Positions 18,921-27,638 of a DNA stretch of 58,180 bases are shown here, in pieces. The translations under genes and the position numbers were made by a program. The stretch covers positions 1 through 58,180 of the forward strand of contig CAINGT010000049.1 in NCBI GenBank assembly GCA_903848655.1, in the 5' to 3' direction. How positions within the stretch are numbered: position 1 is the first letter of the stretch; the number at the start of each line of letters is the position of its first letter. The notes under the pieces were generated by a model. It saw only the letters and a program-made list of their open reading frames with translations, was not told the origin of the DNA and made no database searches. Origin of the DNA: an uncultured Sphingomonadales bacterium. GTDB taxonomy: Bacteria > Pseudomonadota > Alphaproteobacteria > Sphingomonadales > Sphingomonadaceae.

Positions 18921-18960
18921 TTTGTTTTCGCATCGTTTATTGCAATGAACCGGTGCCCAC
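18921..18960 (-). repeat. Decayed, armless copy of the palindromic element
   Basis: Read on the plus strand this matches the reverse orientation of the element: TTTGTTTTCGC is identical, then TTTATTGC and CCGGTGCCCAC align with TTTATTGC and CCGGTTCCCAC. By hand alignment about 33 of 40 positions match an armless copy. It lacks the second hairpin module. Unlike the intact copies it lies between codirectional genes (tig and clpP). Confidence 0.6.
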
Positions 18961-18995
18961 GTGTTTGCCCGATGTGGCAATCGTCACCGGTTACC

Positions 18996-19011
18996 CCCGC
19001 ATTCGTGCGGG
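18996..19011 (+). terminator. Hairpin with TTCG tetraloop, possible terminator or attenuator
   Basis: CCCGCA-TTCG-TGCGGG is a perfect 6-bp stem closed by the very stable UUCG tetraloop, followed by TTAT rather than a long T run. It could end the tig transcript or act in the clpP leader. The weak T tract keeps confidence low. Confidence 0.35.
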
Positions 19012-19086
19012 TTATGGGTTAACGCCCTTGAACATCGCGCTCTGGCACGCGACATAGGCGCATCTTGCTCACGAACGAGGATTCTC

Positions 19087-19782
19087 ATGCTCGACCTGTT
19101 TGGCGCATCGGGTGCCCAAGGCCAATTTTCCCATGATCCGGTAACGGGCGCGCTGATTCCGGTGGTGGTCGAGCAATCGAGCCGCGGCGAGCGCAGCTTT
19201 GACATTTATTCGCGGCTGCTGCGCGAACGAATCATTTTTCTGACCGGCGAAGTCGAAGACCACATGGCCTCGGTCATCATCGCACAATTGCTGTTCCTTG
19301 AATCGGAAAACCCGTCAAAGGACATCGCGATGTATATCAATTCGCCCGGCGGCGCGGTGACGGCGGGCATGGCGATCCATGACACGATGAAATATATCCG
19401 CCCGCGCGTTTCGACGGTGTGCATCGGGCAGGCCTGTTCGATGGGCAGTTTCCTGCTCGCGGCGGGCGAACCGGGGTTGCGCGTGGCGCTGCCCAATGCG
19501 CGGATCATGATCCATCAGCCTTCGGGCGGCGCGCGCGGCATGGCATCGGACATCGAGATTCAGGCGCGCGAAATCTTGCGCATCCGCAAACGCATGAACG
19601 ATCTCTATGTCAAATATACCGGTCGTGCGCTTGAAGAGATCGAGCGCGCGCTTGACCGGGACACGTTCCTTGAAGCGGATGAGGCAAAGGGGTTTGGTCT
19701 GGTCGACAAAGTGATCGAATCGCGCCCAGCATCAGAGCAGACGGGGATCGTCGAAGGGTCGGGCGCATCACCCGACGCATGA
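19087..19782 (+). CDS. clpP: ATP-dependent Clp protease proteolytic subunit
   Basis: Serine peptidase barrel that works with ClpX. From ATG 19087, with GAGG about 9 nt upstream, it has 231 aa. The catalytic triad is intact: Ser118 in [11 protein letters not shown], His143 in MIHQPSGG and Asp192 in LDRDTF, with the spacing of E. coli ClpP. The C-terminus extends about 15 residues beyond the core. It is 123 bp upstream of clpX. Confidence 0.98.
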   Translation: MLDLFGASGAQGQFSHDPVTGALIPVVVEQSSRGERSFDIYSRLLRERIIFLTGEVEDHMASVIIAQLLFLESENPSKDIAMYINSPGGAVTAGMAIHDTMKYIRPRVSTVCIGQACSMGSFLLAAGEPGLRVALPNARIMIHQPSGGARGMASDIEIQAREILRIRKRMNDLYVKYTGRALEEIERALDRDTFLEADEAKGFGLVDKVIESRPASEQTGIVEGSGASPDA

Positions 19783-19905
19783 TCGAGCCGGGCACGCAGC
19801 AGCCGGATCGGGCGCACGGGTTGTCTTTCGTGTCCGGTTGTTTAATATCCTGCTGCTAGTAAAGTCTGGACCCGCCGCTGGCCAAGCGGCTGCTGGGATT
19901 GAAGA

Positions 19906-21159
19906 ATGACGAAACTGACCGGATCGGATACCAAGAGCACACTCTACTGCAGTTTCTGCGGGAAATCGCAGCACGAGGTGCGCAAGCTGATTGCCGGACC
20001 GACCGTGTTCATCTGCGATGAATGCGTGGAACTGTGCAACGATATCATCCGGGAAGAGACCAAAGCCGGGATCGCGGGCAAGAAAGATGGCGGGGTGCCC
20101 ACCCCGCGCGATATTTTTGCCACGCTCAATGACTATGTGATCGGGCAGGACCGCGCCAAACGGGTGCTGTCGGTGGCGGTGCACAACCATTACAAGCGGT
20201 TGAAGCACAGCGGCAAAGGCGGCGAAGTCGAACTGTCGAAATCGAACATCCTGCTGGTCGGCCCCACCGGTTCGGGCAAGACTTTGCTGGCGCAGACGCT
20301 GGCCAAGACATTCGATGTGCCGTTCACGATGGCCGATGCCACCACGCTGACCGAAGCGGGCTATGTTGGCGAAGATGTCGAAAACATTATCCTGAAGCTG
20401 TTGCAGGCGAGCGATTATAACGTCGAAAAGGCGCAGCACGGCATCGTCTATATCGATGAAATCGACAAGATCAGCCGCAAGGCGGAAAATCCGTCGATCA
20501 CGCGCGATGTGTCGGGCGAAGGGGTGCAGCAGGCGCTGTTAAAGCTGATGGAGGGCACCACCGCCAGCGTGCCACCGCAAGGCGGGCGCAAGCATCCGCA
20601 GCAGGAGTTCCTGCAAGTGGATACCACCAATATCCTGTTCATTTGCGGCGGGGCGTTTGCCGGACTGGAACGCATCATTTCCGACCGGCTGCAAAAGCGC
20701 TCGATCGGCTTTGGCGCGCATGTCGCCGATCCGGACAAGCGCAAAGTCGGCGAACTGCTGCAAAAGGCCGAACCCGAAGACTTGCTGAAATTCGGGCTGA
20801 TCCCCGAATTCGTCGGCCGTCTGCCGGTGATCGCCACGCTCAACGATCTCGATATCGAAGCGCTGGTGCGGATCTTGCGCGAACCCAAGAACGCGCTCGT
20901 CAAACAGTATCAGAAGCTGTTCGATCTTGAAGATGTCGCGCTGACCTTCACCGACGAAGCGCTCGAAGCCATCGCGCGGCGCGCAATCGAGCGCAAGACC
21001 GGCGCGCGCGGGCTGCGCTCGATTGTCGAAAGCCTGCTGCTCGACACGATGTTCGATCTGCCCACGCTCGATGGTGTTGTCGAAGTCGTGGTTGACCGCG
21101 ATGTGGTCGAAGGCCGCAAGGAACCGGTGCAAGTGCACAAGGGCAAAGAAGCCGCCTGA
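19906..21159 (+). CDS. clpX: ClpX, ATP-binding unfoldase subunit of Clp protease
   Basis: 417 aa AAA+ unfoldase. The N-terminal zinc-binding domain has Cys15, Cys18, Cys37 and Cys40; Walker A GPTGSGKT is at 119-126; Walker B is [10 protein letters not shown]; the IGF-type loop for ClpP docking is represented by SIGFGAHV near residue 267. It feeds substrates to ClpP encoded just upstream. It ends 8 bp from the convergent CDF gene. Confidence 0.98.
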   Translation: MTKLTGSDTKSTLYCSFCGKSQHEVRKLIAGPTVFICDECVELCNDIIREETKAGIAGKKDGGVPTPRDIFATLNDYVIGQDRAKRVLSVAVHNHYKRLKHSGKGGEVELSKSNILLVGPTGSGKTLLAQTLAKTFDVPFTMADATTLTEAGYVGEDVENIILKLLQASDYNVEKAQHGIVYIDEIDKISRKAENPSITRDVSGEGVQQALLKLMEGTTASVPPQGGRKHPQQEFLQVDTTNILFICGGAFAGLERIISDRLQKRSIGFGAHVADPDKRKVGELLQKAEPEDLLKFGLIPEFVGRLPVIATLNDLDIEALVRILREPKNALVKQYQKLFDLEDVALTFTDEALEAIARRAIERKTGARGLRSIVESLLLDTMFDLPTLDGVVEVVVDRDVVEGRKEPVQVHKGKEAA

Positions 21160-21167
21160 GCGAGAAG

Positions 21168-22103
21168 TTACACGACGCTTTCGCTGACCAACGCGCAAGC
21201 AACGGGGTGCGGATCGGTTTCGATCTGCACCGTGGCATGGCCGATGCCGAACCGGTGATCGAGCGCCTGCGCCAAATCGTGCAGAAAGGCATCGCCGGGG
21301 TGGCCCGCCGGGATCACCAGATGCGCGGTCAGCGCCGTTTCGGTCGTGCTCATTGGCCAGATATGCAAATCATGCACCGCCGAAACCCCGGCTAGTTCGC
21401 GCAGGAACCCGCGCACTGCGCGCTGGTCGATCCCCGGCGGCACAGCCTGCAACCCCATATGCAGCGCATCACGCGCCAACCCCCAACTGCTCCAGCCGAT
21501 CAGCCCAACGATCGCCAGGCTGACCGCCGGGTCGATCCACCAGGCATGGGTCAGCGCGATCACCAGCCCCGCCACCACCACCCCGCCCGATACCGCCGCA
21601 TCGCCCGCCATATGCAGGAAAGCGCCGCGCACGTTGAGATCGGTGTGGCGCCCGCGCAAGAACAGCAAGGCAGTGCCAGTGTTGATGGCAATGCCCAGCG
21701 CGGCCACCGCGATCACCGGGCCGGTCGTGATCGGTTGCGGGTCGAACAGGCGCTGCACGGTTTCCACCAGAATCGCGCCCAGCGCGATCAGCAACAGCGC
21801 GGCATTGGCCAGCGCCGCCAGTATCGAACTCGACTTCCAACCATACGTAAACCGCGCTGACGGCGCCCGCGTGCTGAGCACGGCGGCGCTCCACGCGATC
21901 AACAGCCCCAGCACATCGGACAGATTGTGCCCCGCATCGGCCACCAGTGCCATTGATCCGGACGCAATCCCGGCCACCGCTTCGACCACCACAAACCCGC
22001 CATTAAGCGCCACACCCACCGCAAACGCGCGGCCAAAGCTGGCCGGGGCATGACCATGATGCGCGTGTCCATGGTGGTGATCGTGATCGTGATGATGGGC
22101 CAT
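21168..22103 (-). CDS. Cation diffusion facilitator, zinc/cadmium-type exporter
   Basis: Inner-membrane metal/proton antiporter. From Met 22103 it has 311 aa. The N-terminus is very histidine-rich (HHHDHDHHHGHAHHGHA), a typical metal-loading segment of CzcD/ZitB-like proteins. Six membrane segments follow. Metal-site residues appear in ALVADAGHNLSDV (HxxxD, membrane site) and LHMAGDAAVSGG (HxxxD). A cytoplasmic C-domain has HDLHIWPMS. An alternative start 18 codons upstream lacks a ribosome-binding site. A divergent promoter region lies between it and the SDR gene. Confidence 0.93.
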   Translation of the reverse strand: MAHHHDHDHHHGHAHHGHAPASFGRAFAVGVALNGGFVVVEAVAGIASGSMALVADAGHNLSDVLGLLIAWSAAVLSTRAPSARFTYGWKSSSILAALANAALLLIALGAILVETVQRLFDPQPITTGPVIAVAALGIAINTGTALLFLRGRHTDLNVRGAFLHMAGDAAVSGGVVVAGLVIALTHAWWIDPAVSLAIVGLIGWSSWGLARDALHMGLQAVPPGIDQRAVRGFLRELAGVSAVHDLHIWPMSTTETALTAHLVIPAGHPGDAFLHDLAQALDHRFGIGHATVQIETDPHPVACALVSESVV

Positions 22104-22276
22104 GGCCGCGCTGTAGCGAACCCCGGCACCGGTGGGAATCGCCTTGTGCCGGGCCATGATGATGGATGCGCTGGGAGCAGGCGGATATCCGGCGCAGACA
22201 CACGATCACGAATCCGGATTTGCAGATTTTGCATTACGCGATAAGCGCGAAGCACGCAAAAGGGAGATGGGCGGCG

Positions 22277-23044
22277 ATGGAGATCGAAGGTTTGGCGGCG
22301 GTCGTTACAGGCGGCGCTTCGGGGCTGGGCGCGGCGACGGCGGATCTGCTGGCCGCGCGCGGCGCGAAAGTTACAATCTTTGACCTGAACGCTGATCTTG
22401 GAGCAGCCAAGGCGCAGGAAATCGGCGGACACTTCCTTGCTGTCAACGTGACGGACGAAGCGGCGGTCGAAGATGCGCTGCAAGCCGCCGAAGGGCTGCA
22501 TGGCAAAGCGCGCATTCTGGTCAATTGCGCCGGTATCGGGCCTCCCGCCAAAGTGCTGGATCGCGATGGCAAAGCGCTGGCGCTGGGTGATTTTGCGCGG
22601 ATCATTCAGATCAACCTGCTCGGCAGTTTCAATGTGCTGGCCAAATTTGCCGCGCGGATTTGCGATGCCGAACCGCTGGGTGAAGATGGCGAGCGCGGGG
22701 TCATCATCAACACCGCCAGCGTGGCTGCGTTCGACGGACAAATCGGCCAAGCCGCCTATGCCGCGAGCAAAGGCGGGATCGTGGCCATGGCTTTGCCGAT
22801 TGCGCGTGAATTCGCGCGTTATGGCATTCGCGTCAATACGATCGCGCCGGGTATTTTCTGGACCCCGCTGCTGGCCGGATTGCCGCAGGAAGCGCAGGAT
22901 TCGCTGGGCCGTCAGGTGCCGTTCCCCAGCCGTCTGGGCCGCCCGCCCGAATATGCCCAACTGGTTGAATCGATCGTCACCAACCCGATGCTCAACGGCG
23001 AAGTCATCCGGCTGGACGGCGCAATCCGTATGGCACCGCGATAA
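22277..23044 (+). CDS. Short-chain dehydrogenase, probable 3-hydroxyacyl-CoA dehydrogenase type II
   Basis: 255 aa Rossmann-fold oxidoreductase from ATG 22277, preceded by AGGGAG. Cofactor motif TGGASGLG near residue 10, NCAGIG, the catalytic Ser in INTASVAAF and YAASKGG are present. The loop AKVLDRDGKALALGDF and the closing segment PSRLGRPPEYAQLVESI are like mitochondrial HSD17B10 and bacterial 3-hydroxy-2-methylbutyryl-CoA dehydrogenases, so a role in acyl-CoA or isoleucine breakdown is likely (inference). Repeat copy 2 follows its stop codon by 7 bp. Confidence 0.88.
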   Translation: MEIEGLAAVVTGGASGLGAATADLLAARGAKVTIFDLNADLGAAKAQEIGGHFLAVNVTDEAAVEDALQAAEGLHGKARILVNCAGIGPPAKVLDRDGKALALGDFARIIQINLLGSFNVLAKFAARICDAEPLGEDGERGVIINTASVAAFDGQIGQAAYAASKGGIVAMALPIAREFARYGIRVNTIAPGIFWTPLLAGLPQEAQDSLGRQVPFPSRLGRPPEYAQLVESIVTNPMLNGEVIRLDGAIRMAPR

Positions 23045-23051
23045 CACGCTC

Positions 23052-23177
23052 TTAGAGCGGAATGCGATTAGATTGAATCGCACTCCGCTCTAGAGTCATT
23101 GTTTTCGCGTGATTTATTGCGAGCCGCAGGCCACCGAAGGTAAAAACCGGTTCCCACTTTTTCGCATCACGCTCTAA
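23052..23177 (-). repeat. Palindromic intergenic element, copy 2 (one arm)
   Basis: 126 bp in reverse orientation relative to copy 1. It holds the second hairpin (AGAGCGGAATGCGATT paired with AATCGCACTCCGCTCT), the linker, and the GTGGGAACCGG core with one arm of the C-type (GGTGGCCTGCGG). It fills the gap between convergent SDR and comM genes, and comM ends with the element's terminal TAG. Confidence 0.92.
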
Positions 23178-24679
23178 GCGCGCGGTGCGATCCGGCGATA
23201 ACTGAGCGCTTCGGCAATATGCACCCTCCCGATCTGGTCCGCCCCGGCCAAATCGGCTATGGTGCGCGCCACGCGCACGATGCGGGTGTAGCCGCGCGCC
23301 GACAGCTTCATCGCCGATGCCGCGCGCACCAGCAAATCCTGACCGGCGGCATCGGGCTGGGCGTGCAATTCGAGCAGATCGCCATCGAGTTCGGCATTGC
23401 TGCGCCGCCCGGTCCCCGCCAGCCGCGCGGTCTGCACCGCGCGCGCAACCGCCACCCGGTGGGCGACTTGCGCTGATCCTTCGGTCGGCGGGGGCAGCGC
23501 CATATCGCTTGCGGCGACCGGATCGACTTCGACATGCAAGTCGATCCGGTCGAGCAAAGGGCCGGAAATTTTGGTCTGGTAATCGGCGGCGCAACGCGGG
23601 GCACGGCTGCACGCGAGCGCGGCATCGGCCAAGTGCCCGCAGCGGCACGGGTTCATCGCCGCGATCAGCTGCACCCGCGCCGGAAAGGTCACATGGGCAT
23701 TGGCGCGCGCCACTGTCACTTCGCCGGTTTCGAGCGGCTGGCGCAGCGAATCGAGCGCGGCACGCTGAAATTCGGGCAATTCGTCAAGGAACAGCACCCC
23801 CAGATGCGCCAGGCTGACTTCGCCGGGCCGCGCCTTCAGCCCGCCGCCGGTCAGCGCGGCAATCGAGGCGGAATGATGCGGGCTGCGAAACGGGCGCGCG
23901 CGGCTGATCCGCCCGCCATCCAGCCCGCCCGCGACCGAGGCGACCATCGACACTTCGAGCGCTTCAGCCGGGGTCAGCGGCGGCAGGATTCCCGGCAGAC
24001 ACGCCGCCATGAGCGATTTGCCCGCGCCCGGCGGTCCGATCATCAGCAAGTTGTGCGCCCCGGCCGCCGCGATTTCGAGCGCGCGGCGCGCCACTTCCTG
24101 CCCTTTGACTTGTTTGAGATCAGGCCCGCGCACCGGGGGTTCGGGTTCACCCGGCAGCGGCGCGGGCAGCACTTGCGTGCCCTTGAAATGGTTGAGCAAG
24201 CCGATCAGATCGGGCGCGGCGATGACTGCGGTGTCTGCCCAGCTCGCCTCGGTCCCTTGCGCCGCCGGGCAGATCAGCCCGCGTTCGGTTGCCCCGGCGT
24301 GGAGCGCGGCGAGCAGCACGCCGGGGCTGGCGATGATCCGCCCGTCAAGCGCCAGTTCGCCCACTGCGACCAGATCGGCCAGCGCTTCGCGATCCACCAC
24401 GCCCATGGCCGCGAGCAACGCGAGCGCGATGGGCAGATCGTAGTGCGATCCTTCCTTGGGCAGATCGGCGGGCGACAGATTGATGGTGATGCGTTTGGGC
24501 GGCAGCGACAGCCCCATCGCCGCCAGCGCCGAATGGACTCGCTCGCGGCTTTCACCCACCGCCTTGTCCGGCAGGCCGACCACGCGAAAGCTCGGCAATC
24601 CGCCCGATATCTGGCACTGAACTTCGACGGCGCGCGCCTCAAGCCCAAGATAGGCGACTGTCGCCACGACTGCGACCAT
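23174..24679 (-). CDS. comM: YifB/ComM family Mg-chelatase-like AAA+ ATPase
   Basis: 501 aa. The N-terminal Lon-like domain begins VAVVATVAYLGLEARAVEV and includes GLPDKAVGESRERV and INLSPADLPKEGSHYDLPIAL. The AAA+ core has Walker A GPPGAGKS (near residue 216) and Walker B GVLFLDELPEF. Four cysteines (CRCG, ACSRAPRCA) form the usual zinc-like insertion. ComM in naturally competent bacteria is a helicase promoting branch migration during recombination; in others the role is open. The stop codon lies in repeat copy 2. Confidence 0.95.
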   Translation of the reverse strand: MVAVVATVAYLGLEARAVEVQCQISGGLPSFRVVGLPDKAVGESRERVHSALAAMGLSLPPKRITINLSPADLPKEGSHYDLPIALALLAAMGVVDREALADLVAVGELALDGRIIASPGVLLAALHAGATERGLICPAAQGTEASWADTAVIAAPDLIGLLNHFKGTQVLPAPLPGEPEPPVRGPDLKQVKGQEVARRALEIAAAGAHNLLMIGPPGAGKSLMAACLPGILPPLTPAEALEVSMVASVAGGLDGGRISRARPFRSPHHSASIAALTGGGLKARPGEVSLAHLGVLFLDELPEFQRAALDSLRQPLETGEVTVARANAHVTFPARVQLIAAMNPCRCGHLADAALACSRAPRCAADYQTKISGPLLDRIDLHVEVDPVAASDMALPPPTEGSAQVAHRVAVARAVQTARLAGTGRRSNAELDGDLLELHAQPDAAGQDLLVRAASAMKLSARGYTRIVRVARTIADLAGADQIGRVHIAEALSYRRIAPRA

Positions 24680-24779
24680 GGTTGATCCTGTTCTGTCCGC
24701 CGCGATTGGCCCCGCCTTTGCATAAAGCTTTCAGGAGCGATTGGCCAAGGGGCCTATTTCGGCCAAACTGGCGACAGTT

Positions 24780-25088
24780 TCAGGACCAGATCTCGTCCGC
24801 AATCGGATCGCTGATCGCATCATCATGCCCGCTGCCATGCGACACGAACACCAGCCCCATCAGCGCGCCGACCAGCATTATCATCAGGCCAAAGCCCAGC
24901 GCGGTCGCGATATAGAGGTGGATCGAAACCAGCCCGAATTCATGATAGAGCCATACCCATACGATGGCGACGACCGCTACCGCCAGATCCGCGCTCCAGC
25001 GCATCATCCGGCAATAATGCGCCATGGCGCGCGCGGCGGCATCGGGCTGATCGAGCGGTGATGGCGGGATGGAGCGTGTATCGGGCAT
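24780..25088 (-). CDS. Small membrane protein of unknown function
   Basis: 102 aa from ATG 25088, which has a perfect GGAGGAAAC ribosome-binding sequence. Two hydrophobic segments are visible (about residues 32-50 and 58-82, the latter with ATALGFGLMIMLVGALMGLV), followed by a polar C-terminus with SHGSGHDDAISD. I do not recognise a family. It is upstream of comM on the same strand (100 bp gap containing a TTGGCC/GGCCAA dyad) and divergent from the CBS-domain gene. Confidence 0.75.
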   Translation of the reverse strand: MPDTRSIPPSPLDQPDAAARAMAHYCRMMRWSADLAVAVVAIVWVWLYHEFGLVSIHLYIATALGFGLMIMLVGALMGLVFVSHGSGHDDAISDPIADEIWS

Positions 25089-25212
25089 GTTTCCTCCATG
25101 CGCCAAGCCGAATGACGCGGCAACTGCCTTGCGTGCATTTGCAACTGTGGCATGATCGCACGATGCGGGGGTGAACACCCGTTCTTTGGGGAATGCAGGA
25201 AAGGAAACGGCG

Positions 25213-25644
25213 ATGACGCTGGCAAAGCTGATTGCCGGGCGGTCCGGCCCGGTCTGGACGATCCGCGCGGATGCCACGGTTACCGAAGCGATCACGCTCT
25301 TGGCCGAACGCCGGATCGGCGCGGTGCCGGTGAACGATGATGGTGTTGACGTGGCGGGGATATTTTCCGAACGCGATGTGCTCTATTCGCTGCGCCGCCT
25401 TGGGGCAGCGGCGCTGACGCGCACGGTGCGCGAGGTGATGACCGCGCCGGTCATTTCGGTCCATCCCGACCAGTCGGCGCTCGAAGCGCTGGCACTGATG
25501 ACGCGGCGGCGCATTCGCCATTTGCCCGTGGTCGAAGCCGGGCGAATGGTGGCATTCATTTCCATCGGCGATTTGGTCAAATACCGCATCGAGCGGATCG
25601 AGGCCGAAGCCGAGGCGTTGCGCAGCTATATTCAATCCGCTTGA
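25213..25644 (+). CDS. CBS-domain pair protein
   Basis: 143 aa from ATG 25213, preceded by AGGAAAGGAAAC. Two tandem CBS motifs fill the protein: EAITLLAERRIGAVPVND...GIFSERDVL (about 25-60) and ALEALALMTRRRIRHLPVVE...FISIGDLVKYRI (about 87-128). CBS pairs bind adenosine nucleotides and usually act as sensors; as a stand-alone protein its partner is unknown. The family is common in Alphaproteobacteria. Confidence 0.92.
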   Translation: MTLAKLIAGRSGPVWTIRADATVTEAITLLAERRIGAVPVNDDGVDVAGIFSERDVLYSLRRLGAAALTRTVREVMTAPVISVHPDQSALEALALMTRRRIRHLPVVEAGRMVAFISIGDLVKYRIERIEAEAEALRSYIQSA

Positions 25645-25675
25645 GCGCGGGCGGCATGATCCCTATCTAAGGCGC

Positions 25676-26008
25676 ATGACCACACCCGCCATTTCGTTGT
25701 CGCCCAGCGCCGCCGCGCGAATCGCGGTGATTGCCGCCCGGCAGGACCGGCCGGCAATCTTGCGCCTGTCGGTCGAAGGCGGGGGGTGTTCGGGGTTTCA
25801 GTACCGCTTTGGTCTGGCCGATGCGCCCGATGCCGATGATTGCGTGGCGCAGACCGACGGGGTGCGGCTGGTGGTCGATCCCGTCAGCCTCGATCTGGTG
25901 GCAGGCGCCCAAGTCGATTATGTCGAATCGCTGGGCGGTTCGGCATTTCGGGTGAACAATCCGGTGGCGGCATCGGGCTGCGGCTGTGGGGCCAGTTTCA
26001 GCATATGA
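25676..26008 (+). CDS. A-type Fe-S cluster carrier (ErpA/IscA family)
   Basis: 110 aa with the HesB fold and its three conserved cysteines: Cys in GGGCSGFQY (near 38) and the C-terminal CGCG pair (near 102-104). It delivers Fe-S clusters to apoproteins. The assignment between ErpA and IscA cannot be made from sequence alone; no isc or suf genes are nearby. It overlaps xth by 4 bp (ATGA). Confidence 0.92.
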   Translation: MTTPAISLSPSAAARIAVIAARQDRPAILRLSVEGGGCSGFQYRFGLADAPDADDCVAQTDGVRLVVDPVSLDLVAGAQVDYVESLGGSAFRVNNPVAASGCGCGASFSI

Positions 26009-26811
26009 ATGGCACGGCGGCGGGTTCGAACGCCTCGTTCACCATTGCCACGTTCAATGTCAACGGGATCAAGGCGCGGCTGCCCCGGCTGATCGAATGG
26101 CTCGATGAAACCCGCCCCGATGTTGCCTGCTTGCAGGAAATCAAGACGCAAGATGACGGCTTTCCCGCCGCTGAGCTGGCCGAAGTCGGCTATCAGGCGA
26201 TCTGGCACGGGCAAAAATCGTTCAACGGCGTGGCGATTCTGGCGCGCGGCACCACCCCGGTCGAAGTGCGGCGCGGGCTCGATGGCGATGCGGAGGATGA
26301 ACAGGCGCGCTATCTTGAAGCCGATGTGGCCGGGTTGCGCATCGCCTGCATCTACCTTCCCAACGGCAACCCGCAGCCGGGGCCGAAATTTGCCTATAAA
26401 TTGCGCTGGATGGAGCGGCTGGCCGCGCGCATGGCGCAGATTGCGGCGGAAGAAGTGCCCGCATTGGTGATCGGCGATTACAATGTGGTGCCCGCCGACC
26501 ATGACATCTGGGACCGGCGCGCGCTCGCCGATGATGCGCTGATGCAGCCCGAATCGCGCGCCGCTTGGGCGCGGCTGTGCCATGCCGGGTGGACTGACGC
26601 GCTGGGGCTGCACAATCCGCGCGGCGGGGTGTGGACATATTGGGATTATCAGGCCGGGGCTTGGCCGCGTGACCATGGCTTTCGCATCGATCATGCGCTG
26701 CTGTCGCCCGAACTGGCCGACCGCTTGCAGGCTTGCGGGGTCGATAAAGCATTTCGCGGGCGCGAAAAGGCCAGCGACCATGCGCCCGTCTGGGTGCGCG
26801 TGACGCGATGA
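26005..26811 (+). CDS. xth: Exodeoxyribonuclease III (AP endonuclease)
   Basis: 268 aa from ATG 26005, coupled to the Fe-S carrier gene. Exonuclease III signatures: FNVNGIKARL, ACLQEIKTQDD with the metal-binding Glu, IYLPNG, VIGDYNVVPADHDIWD and SDHAPVWV at the end. It acts in base-excision repair, cutting 5' to abasic sites and removing 3' blocks. The GDFN signature reads GDYN, a conservative change. Confidence 0.96.
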   Translation: MNGTAAGSNASFTIATFNVNGIKARLPRLIEWLDETRPDVACLQEIKTQDDGFPAAELAEVGYQAIWHGQKSFNGVAILARGTTPVEVRRGLDGDAEDEQARYLEADVAGLRIACIYLPNGNPQPGPKFAYKLRWMERLAARMAQIAAEEVPALVIGDYNVVPADHDIWDRRALADDALMQPESRAAWARLCHAGWTDALGLHNPRGGVWTYWDYQAGAWPRDHGFRIDHALLSPELADRLQACGVDKAFRGREKASDHAPVWVRVTR

Positions 26812-26902
26812 TGCGGGCGGCGCGCGCGACCAGCCGCGTGCCAGCCTGATCGACAAAGCGGGGGTGGTGCGCGTATGACGGGCTGACCAAAGGACACCCG
26901 TG

Positions 26903-27040
26903 ATGACGCCATTTGGCAAAGATTTCTTCCGCGCTTTGCTGATCGGCTTTTTGATCGGTTGCGTCGGCATGGCGATCAACGCCAACGGGTTTGCCGACCA
27001 CGCCATGGCCGCTGTCGGTTCGCCTGCCAGCCACCACTGA
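26903..27040 (+). CDS. Tiny membrane protein, 45 aa, upstream of zur
   Basis: ATG 26903 follows AAAGGACACCCG. The product opens MTPFGKDFFRALLIGF and has one membrane segment (residues about 11-27) and a short histidine-bearing tail ending SHH. The hydrophobic composition and a correctly spaced AGGAC support translation. It ends 58 bp before the Zur-like regulator, so it may share its transcript. No family recognised. Confidence 0.6.
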   Translation: MTPFGKDFFRALLIGFLIGCVGMAINANGFADHAMAAVGSPASHH

Positions 27041-27098
27041 ACCCGTACCTTCACCCCAAACCTTTACCCCGCAGCGCAGCGCGGCTATGCGCGGGGCT

Positions 27099-27566
27099 AT
27101 GGCCATCCACCCCCACCACGATCTTTCCGGTGACCCGCTGATCGCGGCGGCGCGCGATGCACTGGTGCGCGCGGGCGAACAGTGGACCGACATGCGCGCC
27201 GATGTCTTTGCCGCGCTGACCGCGCGTTCAACCCCCGCATCAGCGTATGATATTGCCGAAAATGTCGGCGCGGGGCGCGGCAAACGCGTTGCGGCGAACA
27301 CCGTCTATCGCATTCTCGATCTGTTCGTGCGCGCCAATCTGGCGCGCCGGGTTGAAAGCGCGAATGCTTATGTTGCCAATCCGCACCCCGGCTGCCGCCA
27401 CGACTGCATCTTTCTGATCTGCGATGCCTGCGGACAGGCCACCCACATCGACGATGATCGCCTGACCGGTGCCTTGCGCGATGCCGCGCGCGAGGCGGGG
27501 TTTGCCGATGTGCGCCCGGTGGTCGAATTGCGCGGGCTGTGTGGCGGCTGCGGCACGCTGCAATAA
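27099..27566 (+). CDS. Fur-family regulator, Zur-like
   Basis: 155 aa from ATG 27099. The winged-helix DNA-binding half includes SAYDIAENVGAGRGKRVAANTVYRILDLF. The dimerisation half has HPGCRHDCIFLICDACGQATHID with CxxC (CDAC) and a second CGGC near the end, giving the structural zinc site; His and Asp/Glu residues for a regulatory site are present. Zur rather than Fur or PerR is favoured by the CDACG...CGGCG pattern. A Met at 27087 is an alternative start. Not adjacent to the CDF exporter (5 kb away). Confidence 0.87.
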   Translation: MAIHPHHDLSGDPLIAAARDALVRAGEQWTDMRADVFAALTARSTPASAYDIAENVGAGRGKRVAANTVYRILDLFVRANLARRVESANAYVANPHPGCRHDCIFLICDACGQATHIDDDRLTGALRDAAREAGFADVRPVVELRGLCGGCGTLQ

Positions 27567-27638
27567 GATTTGGCCACAACAATCGGGATGCTGATCGCGC
27601 TGTCAGGCGGTATTTCTGGTGCCAAAGGAGATTGCGCC

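Larger units (their letters stand above)
18757..19086 (+). other. tig-clpP intergenic region with structured leader
   Basis: 330 bases without a gene. In order: a 10-bp stem with one mismatch at 18830-18857 (8-nt loop, no T run); a GC-rich repeat fragment at about 18879-18915 related to the one at 8635-8768; a decayed copy of the palindromic element at 18921-18960; an inverted repeat AACCGGTG/CACCGGTT (18948-18955 with 18985-18992) enclosing TTGCC/GGCAA; a CCCGCA-TTCG-TGCGGG hairpin (18996-19011); and a possible promoter TTGAAC-N17-GACATA (19028-19056) before clpP. Confidence 0.6.

Noticed and set aside
19027-19058. Sigma-32 heat-shock promoter for clpP
   Set aside because: CTTGAA is present, but the spacing to a plausible -10 does not fit the heat-shock pattern. 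A sigma-70-like reading with a 17-bp spacer is equally good, so no heat-shock call is made.
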